A stretch of 64,000 bases of DNA from Microbulbifer litoralis (GTDB lineage: Bacteria > Pseudomonadota > Gammaproteobacteria > Pseudomonadales > Cellvibrionaceae), in assembly GCF_023634065.1 (NCBI RefSeq), contig NZ_JALKCV010000017.1:42976-106975 (forward strand). The letters are read 5' to 3'. The translations under genes were made by a program, and so were the position numbers. A model generated the notes under the pieces. That model ran no database searches and was not told where the DNA came from. It worked only from the letters and a program-made list of their open reading frames with translations. Positions 18,622 to 29,599 of this stretch are shown piece after piece (position 1 is the stretch's first letter; each line of letters begins with the position of its first letter).

Positions 18622-19101
18622 TTACCTGACCTGCAGGCGGCCGGCCATCAGGCCCAGCCAGGGCGCCATCCAGGGCCACAGCAGGGCGCTGGTGATCGCG
18701 GGCCAGAGAAAAGTGAGGCCGGGCACCGGCTTGCCCGCCAGGCCGTGTACCCAGTTGCCCACCACCTGGTTGATGCCGACGAGGATAAATACCCACATCA
18801 GTTGCTGGGCGGGGTTGAACGCGCGGGTGCGCTGGTAGGTGAGCAGGCTGAAGTAGGCCAGCACCGCCAGGGCCAGCGCGTGGGTGCCGAGCACCGAACC
18901 CGTGACCAGATCCTCGAGGATCCCCACCATCCAGGCGAAGCCGACACCGAGGCTCTGCGGCATGCGCGTGATCCAGAAGATCACCAGCAGTGCGGTAAAA
19001 GACGGGCGGAACCAGAGCCAGTTGTACGGCAGCGGCATGACTGCGAGCAGCAGTGCCAGCAGGACCGTGACGGCGATGAACCAGCGGTTATTCGCTTCCA
19101 A
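18622..19101 (-). CDS. mreD: Rod shape-determining protein MreD
   Basis: MreD is a five-to-six-helix inner-membrane member of the elongasome (MreBCD, RodA, PBP2). The 159-aa product is almost entirely hydrophobic. The apparent start is TTG at 19101, with AGAGAGCGGGACC just before it, and overlaps the end of mreC by 14 nt. A 111-nt gap separates it from maf. The call rests on topology, size and gene order. Confidence 0.92.
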   Translation of the reverse strand: MEANNRWFIAVTVLLALLLAVMPLPYNWLWFRPSFTALLVIFWITRMPQSLGVGFAWMVGILEDLVTGSVLGTHALALAVLAYFSLLTYQRTRAFNPAQQLMWVFILVGINQVVGNWVHGLAGKPVPGLTFLWPAITSALLWPWMAPWLGLMAGRLQVR

Positions 19102-19906
19102 GGTCCCGCTCTCTGTCGTTGCCCTGGGCCGTATCGCGCTCTTCGATCACCGCCAGCACAAAACGGCTGCGGTTCATGCGGCCGCGCGGCTGTACTTCCG
19201 CCTCGGCAAAGGCGTGGCCGGGGTCACGCCGCACGGAGATGACCTCGCCCACCGGGTAGCCGGCGGGAAAGCGGCCACCGAGACCGGAACTGAGCAGCAG
19301 GTCGCCCTCGCGGATATCGCTGGTATTGGCCAGGTGGCGCAATTTGAGACGGTACAGGTCGCCGGTGCCCTCGGCCACGGCCCGCACGCTGTTGCGCAGC
19401 ACCTGTACCGGGATGGCGTGGCTGGCATCGGTGATCAGCAGCACGCGGCTCGAGGAATCGCCGGCTTCGATCACCTGGCCCAGCAGGCCGCTGGCATCCA
19501 TGATCGGCGTGCCCAGGCCGACACCGTCATCGCGCCCCTTGTCGATGACCAGCACGTGCTCGAGAGGATCCGGCGACACACCGATAATCTGAGCCACCAG
19601 CACCCGCTCATCGACGGAGTCCGCCGAGTTCATCAGCTCCTTGAGCTGGGTGTTCTCGGCCTTTACCGAGGCCAGCAGCTGGCTGCGCTGCTCCAGCAGC
19701 AATACCTGGCGCTTGAGGCGGCTGTTTTCTTCCAGCAGTTCCTCCCGCGAACGCAGCTGCTCCCCGGCCCAGTTGCCCACCCGATCGGGGGTATCAGTAA
19801 TCCAGTAGAAGGGTGACACCAGCCCGGTGACACGCTCGCGCAGAGGCTGCAGCCAGTCGGTGTAGATGTTGATCACAATCAGCGCCGCCGCCACCAGGCC
19901 CAGCAC
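19088..19906 (-). CDS. mreC: Cell shape-determining protein MreC (start uncertain)
   Basis: MreC is the bitopic scaffold of the elongasome, linking MreB to periplasmic PBP2. From the GTG at 19906 the product is 272 aa: a membrane helix at the very N-terminus, a coiled coil (about 45-80) and the beta-rich MreC core. The reading frame continues 16 codons upstream to ATC at 19954-19952 and encodes KPLFTRGPSPESRILV, which closely resembles the usual MreC N-terminus. That stretch has no ATG, GTG or TTG, but GGGGG lies about 7 nt before the ATC. The true protein may therefore be 288 aa with a non-canonical start. C-terminally it overlaps mreD by 14 nt. Confidence 0.9.
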   Translation of the reverse strand: MLGLVAAALIVINIYTDWLQPLRERVTGLVSPFYWITDTPDRVGNWAGEQLRSREELLEENSRLKRQVLLLEQRSQLLASVKAENTQLKELMNSADSVDERVLVAQIIGVSPDPLEHVLVIDKGRDDGVGLGTPIMDASGLLGQVIEAGDSSSRVLLITDASHAIPVQVLRNSVRAVAEGTGDLYRLKLRHLANTSDIREGDLLLSSGLGGRFPAGYPVGEVISVRRDPGHAFAEAEVQPRGRMNRSRFVLAVIEERDTAQGNDRERDLGSE

Positions 19907-20057
19907 AAGGATGCGGGATTCCGGCGAGGGGCCGCGGGTAAATAGCGGTTTGATGGGCAGACCCCCGTCTACAGGTCAGTTCAGTGAGTTGTTGTTATCG
20001 GATTGTGGCCCGGTATTGACTTTGGCACCCTCGGGTGCCTGTAAGCGAGATCCGGGC

Positions 20058-20219
20058 GGCGCTGCTGCCGGTATTCGTTTGCGGGACTGTTGGCGAGAGG
20101 GGCCGAAGGCGCCGTGAATACCTGGAGCGGCCGGGCCACCTCGCCGACAAGCCTACAGGGATGTATTCACGGGGGGACGCCTAGTCCGTGTCCCGCAAAC
20201 GAATACCGGTAGCAGGATC
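20058..20219 (+). repeat. Long palindromic element, copy 5 (between mreB and mreC)
   Basis: Arms 20058-20087 and 20190-20219 match at 26 of 30 positions; the inner 21 bp match at 20. The core is GTATTCG. The loop is 102 nt instead of 52. It carries an inner pair GTTGGCGAG/CTCGCCGAC and ends with ACAGGGATGTATTCAC, a motif shared with copies 1, 2 and 4. It occupies most of the 355-nt mreB-mreC gap, which is otherwise featureless. Confidence 0.93.
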
Positions 20220-20261
20220 GCCCCGGAGTTCGCTAACATCCCCCGAGGCTATAACCAAACG

Positions 20262-21656
<1,395 letters not shown>

Positions 21657-21944
21657 ATGTCCGTAGATGCGCAAACTGTAGAAAAACTCGCGGAGCTGGC
21701 CCGCATCGCCATCTCCGAGGAAACCGTCGAGGAAGTCAGCAGCCGGCTGGGCGATGTCCTGCAGTTGGTGGACAAGCTGCAGGCCGTCCACACCGAGGGC
21801 GTGGCACCGATGGCGCACCCGCTGGATGCGGTCCAGGTACTGCGCGCCGACGAAGTCACCGAGCCGAACCGGCGCGAGGAATTCCTGGCCCTGGCGCCCC
21901 AGTCCGAACAGGGCCTCTACCTGGTGCCCAAGGTCATCGACTGA
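21657..21944 (+). CDS. gatC: Aspartyl/glutamyl-tRNA amidotransferase subunit C
   Basis: GatC is the small clamp subunit that stabilises GatA-GatB in the indirect pathway making Gln-tRNA and/or Asn-tRNA. The product is 95 aa with the family pattern [15 protein letters not shown] near the start and PMAHPLD at about 57. The ATG at 21657 has GGAG about 9 nt upstream and is preferred over the ATG at 21630, which would add nine residues. gatA follows after 46 nt. Confidence 0.94.
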   Translation: MSVDAQTVEKLAELARIAISEETVEEVSSRLGDVLQLVDKLQAVHTEGVAPMAHPLDAVQVLRADEVTEPNRREEFLALAPQSEQGLYLVPKVID

Positions 21945-21990
21945 GCCACAGCCCCGAAAAGGAACGCAGACAAGACAACGCGGAACAACC

Positions 21991-23469
<1,479 letters not shown>

Positions 23470-23471
23470 TC

Positions 23472-24923
23472 GTGGAATGGGAAATCGTTATCGGGCTGGA
23501 AGTCCACGTACAGCTTTCCACCCAGTCAAAGCTCTTCTCCGGCGCCAGCACCCGCTTCGGCGCCGAACCCAACACCCAGGCCTGCGCCGTGGATCTGGCC
23601 ATGCCCGGTACGCTGCCGGTGCCGAACGAAGCGGCGTTCCGCTACGCCACCCTGTTCGGCCTGGCCATGAACGCCGGGATCGGCCGCCGCTCGGTATTCG
23701 AGCGCAAGAACTACTTCTACCCGGACCTGCCCAAGGGCTACCAGACCACGCAGCTGGCGAAGCCGATCGTCGGCGCCGGTGAAGTGGAGATTCACCTGGA
23801 GGACGGCAGCAGCAAGAAGGTGCGACTGCACCACGCGCACCTGGAAGAGGACGCCGGCAAGTCCCTCCATGAAGACTTTCACGGTATGTCCGGTATCGAC
23901 CTGAACCGCGCCGGCACGCCGCTGATCGAGATTGTCTCCGAACCGGACATGCGCAGTGCTGCCGAGGCGGTCGCCTACCTGAAGAAAATCCACAGCATCG
24001 TCACCTACCTGGGTATTTCCGACGGCGATATGTCCCAGGGCTCGCTGCGCTGCGACGCCAACGTGTCCGTACGCCTGAAAGGCGAGGAGAAATTGGGCAC
24101 CCGCACCGAGCTGAAAAATATCAACTCTTTCCGCTTTGTGGAGAAGGCCATCAAGGTGGAGGCGGAACGCCAGATCGATATCCTCGAAGACGGCGGCAGC
24201 ATCCTGCAGGAAACCCGCCTGTACGACTCGGACAAGAACGAGACCCGCTCCATGCGCAGCAAGGAAGTGGCCAATGACTACCGCTACTTCCCCTGCCCGG
24301 ACCTGCTGCCGGTGGAACTCAGTGAGGATTATATCGACAGGCTGCGCGGCGAGATGCCGGAACTGCCCGACGCCAAGGCCGCGCGTTTCCGCGAACAGTA
24401 CCAGCTGTCCGCCTACGACGCCGACCAGTTGACCCAGGAACGCGCCACCGCCGATTACTTCGAAACCCTGGCGGAACAGTGCGGCGAACCCAAACTGGCC
24501 GCCAACTGGATGACCGGCGAACTGGCGGCGCTGCTGAACCGGCAGGAGCTGACCATCGGGCAGTCACCGGTTTCCGCCGAACACCTGGCCGGCCTGATCG
24601 CACGCATCAAAGACGGCACCATCTCCAGCAAGATCGCCAAGCAGGTGTTCGAGGCCATCGCCAGCGGCGAGGGCGACGCCGATACCGTGATCGACAAGCG
24701 CGGCCTGAAGCAGGTCTCCGACACCGGCGCCATCGAAAAAATGGTGGACGAAGTCATCGCCAACAGCGCCAGGCAGGTGGAAAACTACCGCAACGCCGAC
24801 GAGGACAAGCGGCCGAAGATGATGGGCTACTTTGTCGGCCAGATCATGAAGGCGTCCAAGGGCCAGGCCAATCCGCAGGTGATCAACAAGATCCTGAGGG
24901 AAAAGCTGGACGCGTTGCTTTGA
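23472..24923 (+). CDS. gatB: Aspartyl/glutamyl-tRNA amidotransferase subunit B
   Basis: GatB is the kinase and transamidase subunit that binds misacylated tRNA. The product is 483 aa and begins at GTG 2 nt after gatA. The family motif at the N-terminus ([13 protein letters not shown]) and the zinc-site region are followed by the helical and YqeY-like tail domains (about 320-483) that bind the tRNA elbow. A heptamer array begins 2 nt after the stop codon. Confidence 0.96.
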   Translation: MEWEIVIGLEVHVQLSTQSKLFSGASTRFGAEPNTQACAVDLAMPGTLPVPNEAAFRYATLFGLAMNAGIGRRSVFERKNYFYPDLPKGYQTTQLAKPIVGAGEVEIHLEDGSSKKVRLHHAHLEEDAGKSLHEDFHGMSGIDLNRAGTPLIEIVSEPDMRSAAEAVAYLKKIHSIVTYLGISDGDMSQGSLRCDANVSVRLKGEEKLGTRTELKNINSFRFVEKAIKVEAERQIDILEDGGSILQETRLYDSDKNETRSMRSKEVANDYRYFPCPDLLPVELSEDYIDRLRGEMPELPDAKAARFREQYQLSAYDADQLTQERATADYFETLAEQCGEPKLAANWMTGELAALLNRQELTIGQSPVSAEHLAGLIARIKDGTISSKIAKQVFEAIASGEGDADTVIDKRGLKQVSDTGAIEKMVDEVIANSARQVENYRNADEDKRPKMMGYFVGQIMKASKGQANPQVINKILREKLDALL

Positions 24924-24925
24924 GC

Positions 24926-24953
24926 GGGACTCGGGACTCGGGACTCGGGACTC
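24926..24953 (+). repeat. Tandem heptamer array (GGGACTC)x4 after gatB
   Basis: Four perfect copies begin 2 nt after the gatB stop codon. They run directly into GAAAAGAATACCG (24954-24966) and then into the GATGCGAAGG flank of palindromic copy 4. This order (heptamers, AAAAGAATACCG, palindrome) is also seen in reduced form at 58234-58270. Confidence 0.95.
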
Positions 24954-24980
24954 GAAAAGAATACCGAAATTTGATGCGAA

Positions 24981-25092
24981 GGCGCTGATGCCGGGAACTC
25001 TTTGCGGGACCGTATGAGACATGGATGTCGATTACGAGCGTACAGGGATGTATTCACAGCGTGTCCCGCAAAGAGTTCCCGGCAGCAGTGCC
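24981..25092 (+). repeat. Long palindromic element, copy 4
   Basis: Arms 24981-25010 and 25063-25092 pair at 28 of 30 positions around a 52-nt loop. The core is GGAACTC. The loop (CGTATGAGACATGGATGTCG ... ACAGGGATGTATTCACAGCGT) is the reverse complement of the loops of copies 1 and 2, proving common origin. It lies between gatB and the small gene at 25189. Confidence 0.95.
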
Positions 25093-25188
25093 GCCCGGAA
25101 GCCTGCTTACTGGTACCCGAAACCCGGCAAGAATACTGAAGCTCGAATCGGCCGCGCGAATGCCAATGAGAGGGAAAAGGAGAGATTT

Positions 25189-25488
25189 GTGAGCCTGAAA
25201 AAAGACAAACAGAAAGTCCTCGGCGAGGTCTTCGACGACGAGCGCATTGCCGGCTTCCTGGTCGGCGAACCACCAGAGGGGATTGAGCGCGACTACCACC
25301 TGCTGGAGCGCGCCTACCGCAGTATGAAAGCGGAAAACTTCGAAACCTTTGTGCGCCTGTTTCAGGAACAGGGCCTGGACATCAACAGCCCCGGCCCCGA
25401 CGGTAAAACGCTGCTCGCACGCATCGATGAGCACCGCCAGGGCGCGGAATATTCGGCCATCCTGAAGAGCGCGGGCGCTGACGCCTGA
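25189..25488 (+). CDS. PA4642-type conserved hypothetical protein
   Basis: This is a 99-aa cytoplasmic protein with no signal peptide or membrane segment. The N-terminus VSLKKDKQKVLGEVFDDER resembles the small conserved family typified by Pseudomonas PA4642, whose function is unknown. The middle (LLERAYRSMKAENFETFV ... GLDINSPGPDGKTLLARI) has an ankyrin-like feel. The GTG at 25189 with AAGGAG upstream is the chosen start; the open frame further upstream runs through a palindromic repeat and is not coding. The next gene, cysZ, starts 13 nt later, so the two are probably cotranscribed. Confidence 0.8.
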   Translation: MSLKKDKQKVLGEVFDDERIAGFLVGEPPEGIERDYHLLERAYRSMKAENFETFVRLFQEQGLDINSPGPDGKTLLARIDEHRQGAEYSAILKSAGADA

Positions 25489-25501
25489 GCGGAGAAATCC
25501 C

Positions 25502-26344
25502 ATGACCTCCAATCCGGCACACGGTGTCGACGCCCTGCTTCGCGGCGCGCGACTGCTGACCCGGCGGGAACTGCGCCCGTTCATTATCGTTCCGCTACTG
25601 ATCAACCTGGTGTTGTTTGTCGCGCTGACGGCGGTGATGCTGTCGCAGATCGACGGGCTGGCGGAGTACCTGGGCAGCCTGCTGTCGCACGAGCCGGTCA
25701 ACACCGAGAACATGTCCTGGTGGCGGGCGATGATGGCGACCGGCGCCGCCTGGGCCGCCAATGTGTTCCAGTGGCTGGCCTGGCTGATTGCAATTCTCGT
25801 GGTGCTGTTTTTCCTGTTCGTCTACGGTTACCTGTTCGGCATCATCACCAATATCATCGCGGCGCCCTTCAACGGTTTCCTGGCGGAAAAAGTCGAAGAG
25901 CTGCTGACCGGCAAGGCGCCGCCGGCGGAGCCCATTGGCCGCATGGTCTGGCGCACCCTGGGGCGGGAGCTGCGCAAGCTGCGCTACTTTATCGGCTGGG
26001 GCCTGGTGGTACTGGTGATTTCCCTTTTCACCAGTTGGACGGTGTTTATCCCGGCGGTACTGACTGCACTCTGGGGCGCCTGGTGTATGGCAATCCAGTA
26101 TGTCGACTACCCGCTGGATAACCACCAGCGGCCCTTCGACGAACTGAAAAGCGTGCTGCTGCGGCGCAAGCTGAGCACACTCGGTTTCGGCGGTGCCGTG
26201 ATGCTGGCAAAGATGGTGCCGGTGCTGAATATCTTCGTAATGCCGGCGGCGGTGGCCGGCGGTACGGCGCTGTGGATCGAGCGGCTGCGACAGGAGGGGG
26301 ATCCGGGGACAGATTCGCACTCCACTGAATTGCAGAATCGGTAA
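25502..26344 (+). CDS. cysZ: Sulfate transporter CysZ (EI24 family)
   Basis: This 280-aa integral membrane protein of the EI24/CysZ family provides proton-linked sulfate uptake for cysteine synthesis in enterobacteria. Four to six hydrophobic segments are visible (about 28-48, 80-125, 165-200 and 235-260). The motif NIIAAPFNGFLAEKVE near 117-133 is characteristic. GGAG precedes the ATG by about 7 nt. A terminator-like hairpin follows 25 nt after the stop. Confidence 0.88.
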   Translation: MTSNPAHGVDALLRGARLLTRRELRPFIIVPLLINLVLFVALTAVMLSQIDGLAEYLGSLLSHEPVNTENMSWWRAMMATGAAWAANVFQWLAWLIAILVVLFFLFVYGYLFGIITNIIAAPFNGFLAEKVEELLTGKAPPAEPIGRMVWRTLGRELRKLRYFIGWGLVVLVISLFTSWTVFIPAVLTALWGAWCMAIQYVDYPLDNHQRPFDELKSVLLRRKLSTLGFGGAVMLAKMVPVLNIFVMPAAVAGGTALWIERLRQEGDPGTDSHSTELQNR

Positions 26345-26369
26345 CCGGCGGACCCACTTCGTTCATGGA

Positions 26370-26398
26370 GGGGCGAACCTTGTGTTCGCCCTGTTTGT
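26370..26398 (+). terminator. Terminator hairpin after cysZ
   Basis: GGGCGAAC-CTTGT-GTTCGCCC followed by TGTTTGTCTGT lies 25 nt after the cysZ stop. It is the same class as the hairpins at 10632 and 28467. Confidence 0.6.
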
Positions 26399-26444
26399 CT
26401 GTGGCACCCGGCCTCGATTGGTGCCACTAAGCAGATTTGGTGGC

Positions 26445-26555
26445 GGCACTGCTACCGATAGCGGTTTGCCAGACACGCTGTGAATACATCCCTGTACGCT
26501 CTAATCGACATCCCTGTCTCATAAGGTCTGGCAAACCGCTATCGGTATCAGCGCC
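26445..26555 (-). repeat. Long palindromic element, copy 2
   Basis: Arms 26445-26474 and 26526-26555 pair at 28 of 30 positions, with a 51-nt loop differing at one base from copy 1 and the same arm core ATAGCGG. It lies in reverse orientation relative to copy 3, which begins 70 bp further on. Confidence 0.95.
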
Positions 26556-26625
26556 TTCGCATCGGCTTTGGAGTTTTTATTAGGCTTCGAACCGGGGCGT
26601 GAAAAAATAGTGGAGTTGATGCGAA

Positions 26626-26737
26626 GGCCCTGATACCGGGAACTACTTGTGGGACTGTCTGCGAGAGGGACCTCGCGGACAAGTCTCCAGGGATGGATTT
26701 ACGGCGTGTCCCACAAGTAGTTCCCGGTAGCAGGGCC
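26626..26737 (+). repeat. Long palindromic element, copy 3
   Basis: Arms 26626-26655 and 26708-26737 pair at 29 of 30 positions. The core is GGAACTA and the next block is CTTGTGGGAC instead of TTTGCGGGAC, changed identically in both arms. The 52-nt loop is of the second type, with an inner hairpin GTCTGCGAG/CTCGCGGAC. It is flanked by GATGCGAAGG and GCCGCCCCGGAGTTC. Confidence 0.95.
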
Positions 26738-26778
26738 GCCCCGGAGTTCTCTTACAGCCCCCGCCCAAAGTGCCACAA

Positions 26779-26807
26779 ACAAACAGGGCGAACACAAGGT
26801 TCGCCCC
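26779..26807 (-). terminator. Terminator hairpin after the fumarase gene
   Basis: On the minus strand GGGCGAAC-CTTGT-GTTCGCCC is followed by TGTTTGTTTGT, 28 nt beyond the fumarase stop. It is the mirror image of the cysZ hairpin. Confidence 0.6.
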
Positions 26808-26835
26808 TACGATGGATTGAGCAATTCGGGGAGGG

Positions 26836-28344
26836 TTAAACCGCCCCCTCCTCAATCTTCGCCTTCCAGATCAGCGGCCCGGTCTGGTGCACCGATTCAC
26901 CTTCGCTGTCCACGGCCACGGTCACCGGCATATCCTCCACCTCGAACTCGTAGATGGCTTCCATCCCCAGTTCCGGGAAGGCCACCACTTTCGAACCCTT
27001 GATCGCCTGGGCCACCAGGTAGGCGGCGCCGCCGACGGCCATCAGGTAGACCGCCTTGTTGTCGCGGATCGCGTCGATCGCCACCGGGCCACGCTCGGCC
27101 TTGCCGATCATGCCCAACAGGCCCGTCTCTTCCAGCATGGTGCGGGTGAACTTGTCCATGCGGGTGGCGGTGGTCGGACCGGCCGGGCCCACCACTTCCT
27201 CGCGCACCGGGTCCACCGGGCCCACGTAGTAGATAAAGCGACCGGCCAGATCCACCGGCAGTTTTTCGCCCTTGGCGAGGATATCGACCATCTTCTTGTG
27301 CGCCGCGTCGCGGCCGGTCAACATCTTGCCGTTCAGCAGCAATGTGTCGCCCGGCTGCCAGCCCAGCACATCCTCACGGGTGACCTCGTCCAGGTTCACG
27401 CGGCGGGTGTTGCCGCCCGCCTCGCGGGTGATCTCAGGCCAGTCTTCCAGCTTCGGCGGTGTCTGGCGCGCCGGGCCGGAGCCGTCCAGGGTGAAATGCG
27501 CGTGGCGGGTGGCCGCGCAGTTGGGAATGATGGCGATGGCCTTGTTGGCGGCGTGGGTTGGGTAGTCCCTGACTTTCACGTCCAGTACGGTCGTCAGACC
27601 GCCCAGGCCCTGGGCGCCGATACCCAGTTTGTTGACCTTGTCGTACAGTTCCAGGCGCAGCTCCTCGGCGCGGCTGGAGGCACCGCGCTCCTGCAGGTCC
27701 TGGATATCGATCGGATCCAGCAGGGACTCCTTCGCCAGCAGCATCGCCTTCTCGGCGGTGCCGCCGATACCGATCCCCAACATGCCCGGCGGGCACCAGC
27801 CGGCGCCCATTTTCGGCACCATATCCAGCACCCAATCGACCACCGAGTCGGACGGGTTCAGCATCGCAAACTTGCTCTTGGCCTCACTGCCGCCGCCCTT
27901 CGCCGCCACATGCACCTCGACGGTGTTGCCCGGCACGATTTCGTAGTGGATTACCGCCGGCGTGTTGTCGCCGGTGTTCTTGCGCGCACCGTCCGGGTCC
28001 TCGAGGATGGAGGCGCGCAGCACATTGTCCGGATTCTGGTAGGCGCGGCGCACGCCCTCGTTGACCATATCGGTCACGCCCATATCCGCATCCCACTGAA
28101 CATTCATGCCCACTTTCAGCTTCACGGTCACGATGCCGGTGTCCTGGCAGATGGGGCGGTGGCCCTGGGCGCACATGCGGGAGTTGATCAGGATCTGGGC
28201 CATGGCGTCCTTCGCCGCCGGGTTGGCCTCTTTCTCGTAGGCCTTGTTCAGGGCCTGAATGAAATCCTGCGGGTGGTAGTAGGAGATAAACTGCAGCGCG
28301 TCGGCCACGCTGTCGATCAGGTCATCCTGGCGGATAGTGGTCAT
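26836..28344 (-). CDS. fumA: Fumarate hydratase, class I (iron-sulfur)
   Basis: This TCA-cycle enzyme interconverts fumarate and malate with an oxygen-sensitive 4Fe-4S cluster. The 502-aa single-chain class I enzyme has N- and C-terminal fumarase domains. The candidate cluster cysteines are in ICQDTGIV near 105, WCPPGMLGIG near 190 and NCAATRHAH near 275. The ATG at 28344 (with GGAG 6 nt before it) is chosen. The open frame extends 46 codons further upstream, but that stretch is low quality and includes intergenic sequence. The gene lies near sodB, whose product could protect such a cluster; that link is inference. Confidence 0.93.
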   Translation of the reverse strand: MTTIRQDDLIDSVADALQFISYYHPQDFIQALNKAYEKEANPAAKDAMAQILINSRMCAQGHRPICQDTGIVTVKLKVGMNVQWDADMGVTDMVNEGVRRAYQNPDNVLRASILEDPDGARKNTGDNTPAVIHYEIVPGNTVEVHVAAKGGGSEAKSKFAMLNPSDSVVDWVLDMVPKMGAGWCPPGMLGIGIGGTAEKAMLLAKESLLDPIDIQDLQERGASSRAEELRLELYDKVNKLGIGAQGLGGLTTVLDVKVRDYPTHAANKAIAIIPNCAATRHAHFTLDGSGPARQTPPKLEDWPEITREAGGNTRRVNLDEVTREDVLGWQPGDTLLLNGKMLTGRDAAHKKMVDILAKGEKLPVDLAGRFIYYVGPVDPVREEVVGPAGPTTATRMDKFTRTMLEETGLLGMIGKAERGPVAIDAIRDNKAVYLMAVGGAAYLVAQAIKGSKVVAFPELGMEAIYEFEVEDMPVTVAVDSEGESVHQTGPLIWKAKIEEGAV

Positions 28345-28466
28345 TTCCAGCTCCGATTGGCATCTCGAGGCGGGGGATTTTACACGATTTGCGGGGCTAT
28401 TGGCGGGGATTGCATTTGCCACTGCCACAGGGTTCTCAACCGCCAACGACCTGAAGAGCCAGCAAC

Positions 28467-28494
28467 AAAAAAGGGCGAGCACAAGGCTCGCCCC
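28467..28494 (-). terminator. Intrinsic terminator after the coiled-coil protein gene
   Basis: On the minus strand GGGCGAGC-CTTGT-GCTCGCCC is followed by TTTTTT, 23 nt past the stop at 28518. It is the clearest member of the window's repeated terminator family. Confidence 0.85.
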
Positions 28495-28517
28495 GACGTC
28501 TGGTTGACCAGCCGGTT

Positions 28518-29285
28518 TTACATAGACGAGGCCGTCGAGCCGCTGGACTGCAGGCTGCGGATTGCATCGCGCAGTTGGACCAGGTCCTTGTTCACCGAGC
28601 GGCGGTAGGCGTCGACGGACTCTATCGCCTCTTCATTGGCACCGACACGGGCGGTCAGGTCCGAGCGCACGGACGCCAGTTGGCGCTCCAGCCTGGCCAG
28701 TTTGTCGGCCACGTCGCGCTGGTTCTCGGTGTTGCTCTCCCGCAGCTGTGCCAACTGCATCTCCACCGCGCCGATCTTCTTCACACTGCCGGAGAGGCCA
28801 TTGACCTTGCCGGCCAGGGCTGCCACCTCCTTCTTGACCGCGGCGGCGTCTTTGGCCGCCGAAGCCGCCGCACTCTTGTTGGCGGCGATACTCTTGCGGT
28901 TGGTGTCGTAGGATACGCCCCACAGCTTGCGGATCTCGGAGGCATTCTCCTTGGCCTTGGCGTTCAGCACCTCGACCGAGGCCGATGACTCCTCGTCCGA
29001 CATCTCGAAGCGTTTTTCCAGTTGGGCGATGCGTTTGTCCGCGTCCAGCAGCTCGACCCGGGTGGCCTGCCACTGGTTGTACAGGAAAGCCGCCGCACCG
29101 ATACCGGCCAGGGCCAGGATCAGCGCCGCAACGGCCAGGAACGACGAACCGCCACCACTGCGCTCTTCCACCGGCTCCGGCGGCGGCGCCGCCGGGCGGG
29201 CGGCGCTGCGGCCACCCGGGCGGGTGTCCAGTTGCGGCTCGATGGGGGCGCTGCTGCCGTCCAGTGTGGGCTCTCTGCGTTGCAT
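28518..29285 (-). CDS. Uncharacterised membrane-anchored coiled-coil protein
   Basis: I do not recognise a named family for this 255-aa protein. Residues 1-46 are Pro/Arg/Gly-rich and presumably cytoplasmic, one membrane helix spans about 48-70, and residues 72-250 are a long heptad-rich coiled coil (VELLDADKRIAQLEKRF, AAAVKKEVAALAGKV, VADKLARLERQLASV). It is Ala-rich with a short serine tail. It has its own terminator at 28467 and a promoter-like TATAAC on the minus strand near 29370, so it appears monocistronic. A structural or scaffold role in the envelope is only a guess from its shape. Confidence 0.75.
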   Translation of the reverse strand: MQRREPTLDGSSAPIEPQLDTRPGGRSAARPAAPPPEPVEERSGGGSSFLAVAALILALAGIGAAAFLYNQWQATRVELLDADKRIAQLEKRFEMSDEESSASVEVLNAKAKENASEIRKLWGVSYDTNRKSIAANKSAAASAAKDAAAVKKEVAALAGKVNGLSGSVKKIGAVEMQLAQLRESNTENQRDVADKLARLERQLASVRSDLTARVGANEEAIESVDAYRRSVNKDLVQLRDAIRSLQSSGSTASSM

Positions 29286-29415
29286 GGTTGACTATACCCG
29301 ATATTTTTAACTGGTCTGCGCGCGGATTCGCCCGCGCGCAGCGCTGGTGATTGGTCGAATTCAGCGGCAGTTATACCAAAAATTGACGAAAAAGTAAGCG
29401 GTTACCGTATCAAGA

Positions 29416-29435
29416 CTAGCCCGGATATTTCATCA
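29416..29435 (+). repeat. Single copy of the TAGCCCGGATATTTCA repeat
   Basis: CTAGCCCGGATATTTCATCA matches the outer arms of the nested inverted repeat at 37266-37517 (TCTAGCCCGG then TATTTCACCA). Here only one arm is present, in the 314-nt gap upstream of sodB. That gap also holds a GC-rich hairpin at 29316-29341. Confidence 0.7.
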
Positions 29436-29532
29436 GGGGGCGCAAACTGTCACCCACGGACAAGGGAAAAATATCCTGCGGGCACTTGCGTTTGTGGAAA
29501 TCGTCCCAATTTCGATAGATCGAGAGCGCGCT

Positions 29533-29560
29533 TTGGCTCACTCAGTAGCGCGTGTAGAAT
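29533..29560 (+). promoter_or_regulatory. Probable sodB promoter
   Basis: TTGGCT (29533-29538) and TAGAAT (29555-29560), separated by 16 nt, lie 39 nt upstream of the sodB start codon. The ribosome-binding site AAAGGAAGG follows at about 29582. It is a reasonable sigma-70 match, not verified. Confidence 0.5.
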
Positions 29561-29599
29561 GCTCCAATCAATAACCCGAGACAAAGGAAGGAAAAAACC

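Larger units (their letters stand above)
26370..26807. repeat. Composite interval with 38-bp terminal inverted repeats
   Basis: Arms 26370-26407 and 26770-26807 match at 37 of 38 positions. They run from GGGGCGAACCTTGTGTTCGC to TGTGGCAC. Between them lie palindromic copies 2 and 3. Each arm is itself a terminator-like hairpin for one of the convergent genes cysZ and fumarase. No open reading frame of interest, transposase or target duplication is visible, so it is not called a transposon. A shorter version occurs at 10632-10960. It fills most of the 491-nt gap. Confidence 0.9.

Noticed and set aside
25021..25188. Upstream extension of the PA4642-type gene
   Set aside because: It reads through palindromic copy 4. 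The GTG at 25189 with AAGGAG gives the family N-terminus.
26370..26807. Interval as an insertion sequence or MITE because of its 38-bp terminal inverted repeats
   Set aside because: There is no transposase frame and no flanking target duplication, and each arm is placed exactly where a terminator for the adjacent convergent gene is expected. Kept as a composite repeat.
28345..28482. Longer N-terminus of the fumarase (46 extra codons)
   Set aside because: The extension is rich in Ala, Ser and Arg without family similarity, covers intergenic sequence, and the ATG at 28344 has GGAG at good spacing.
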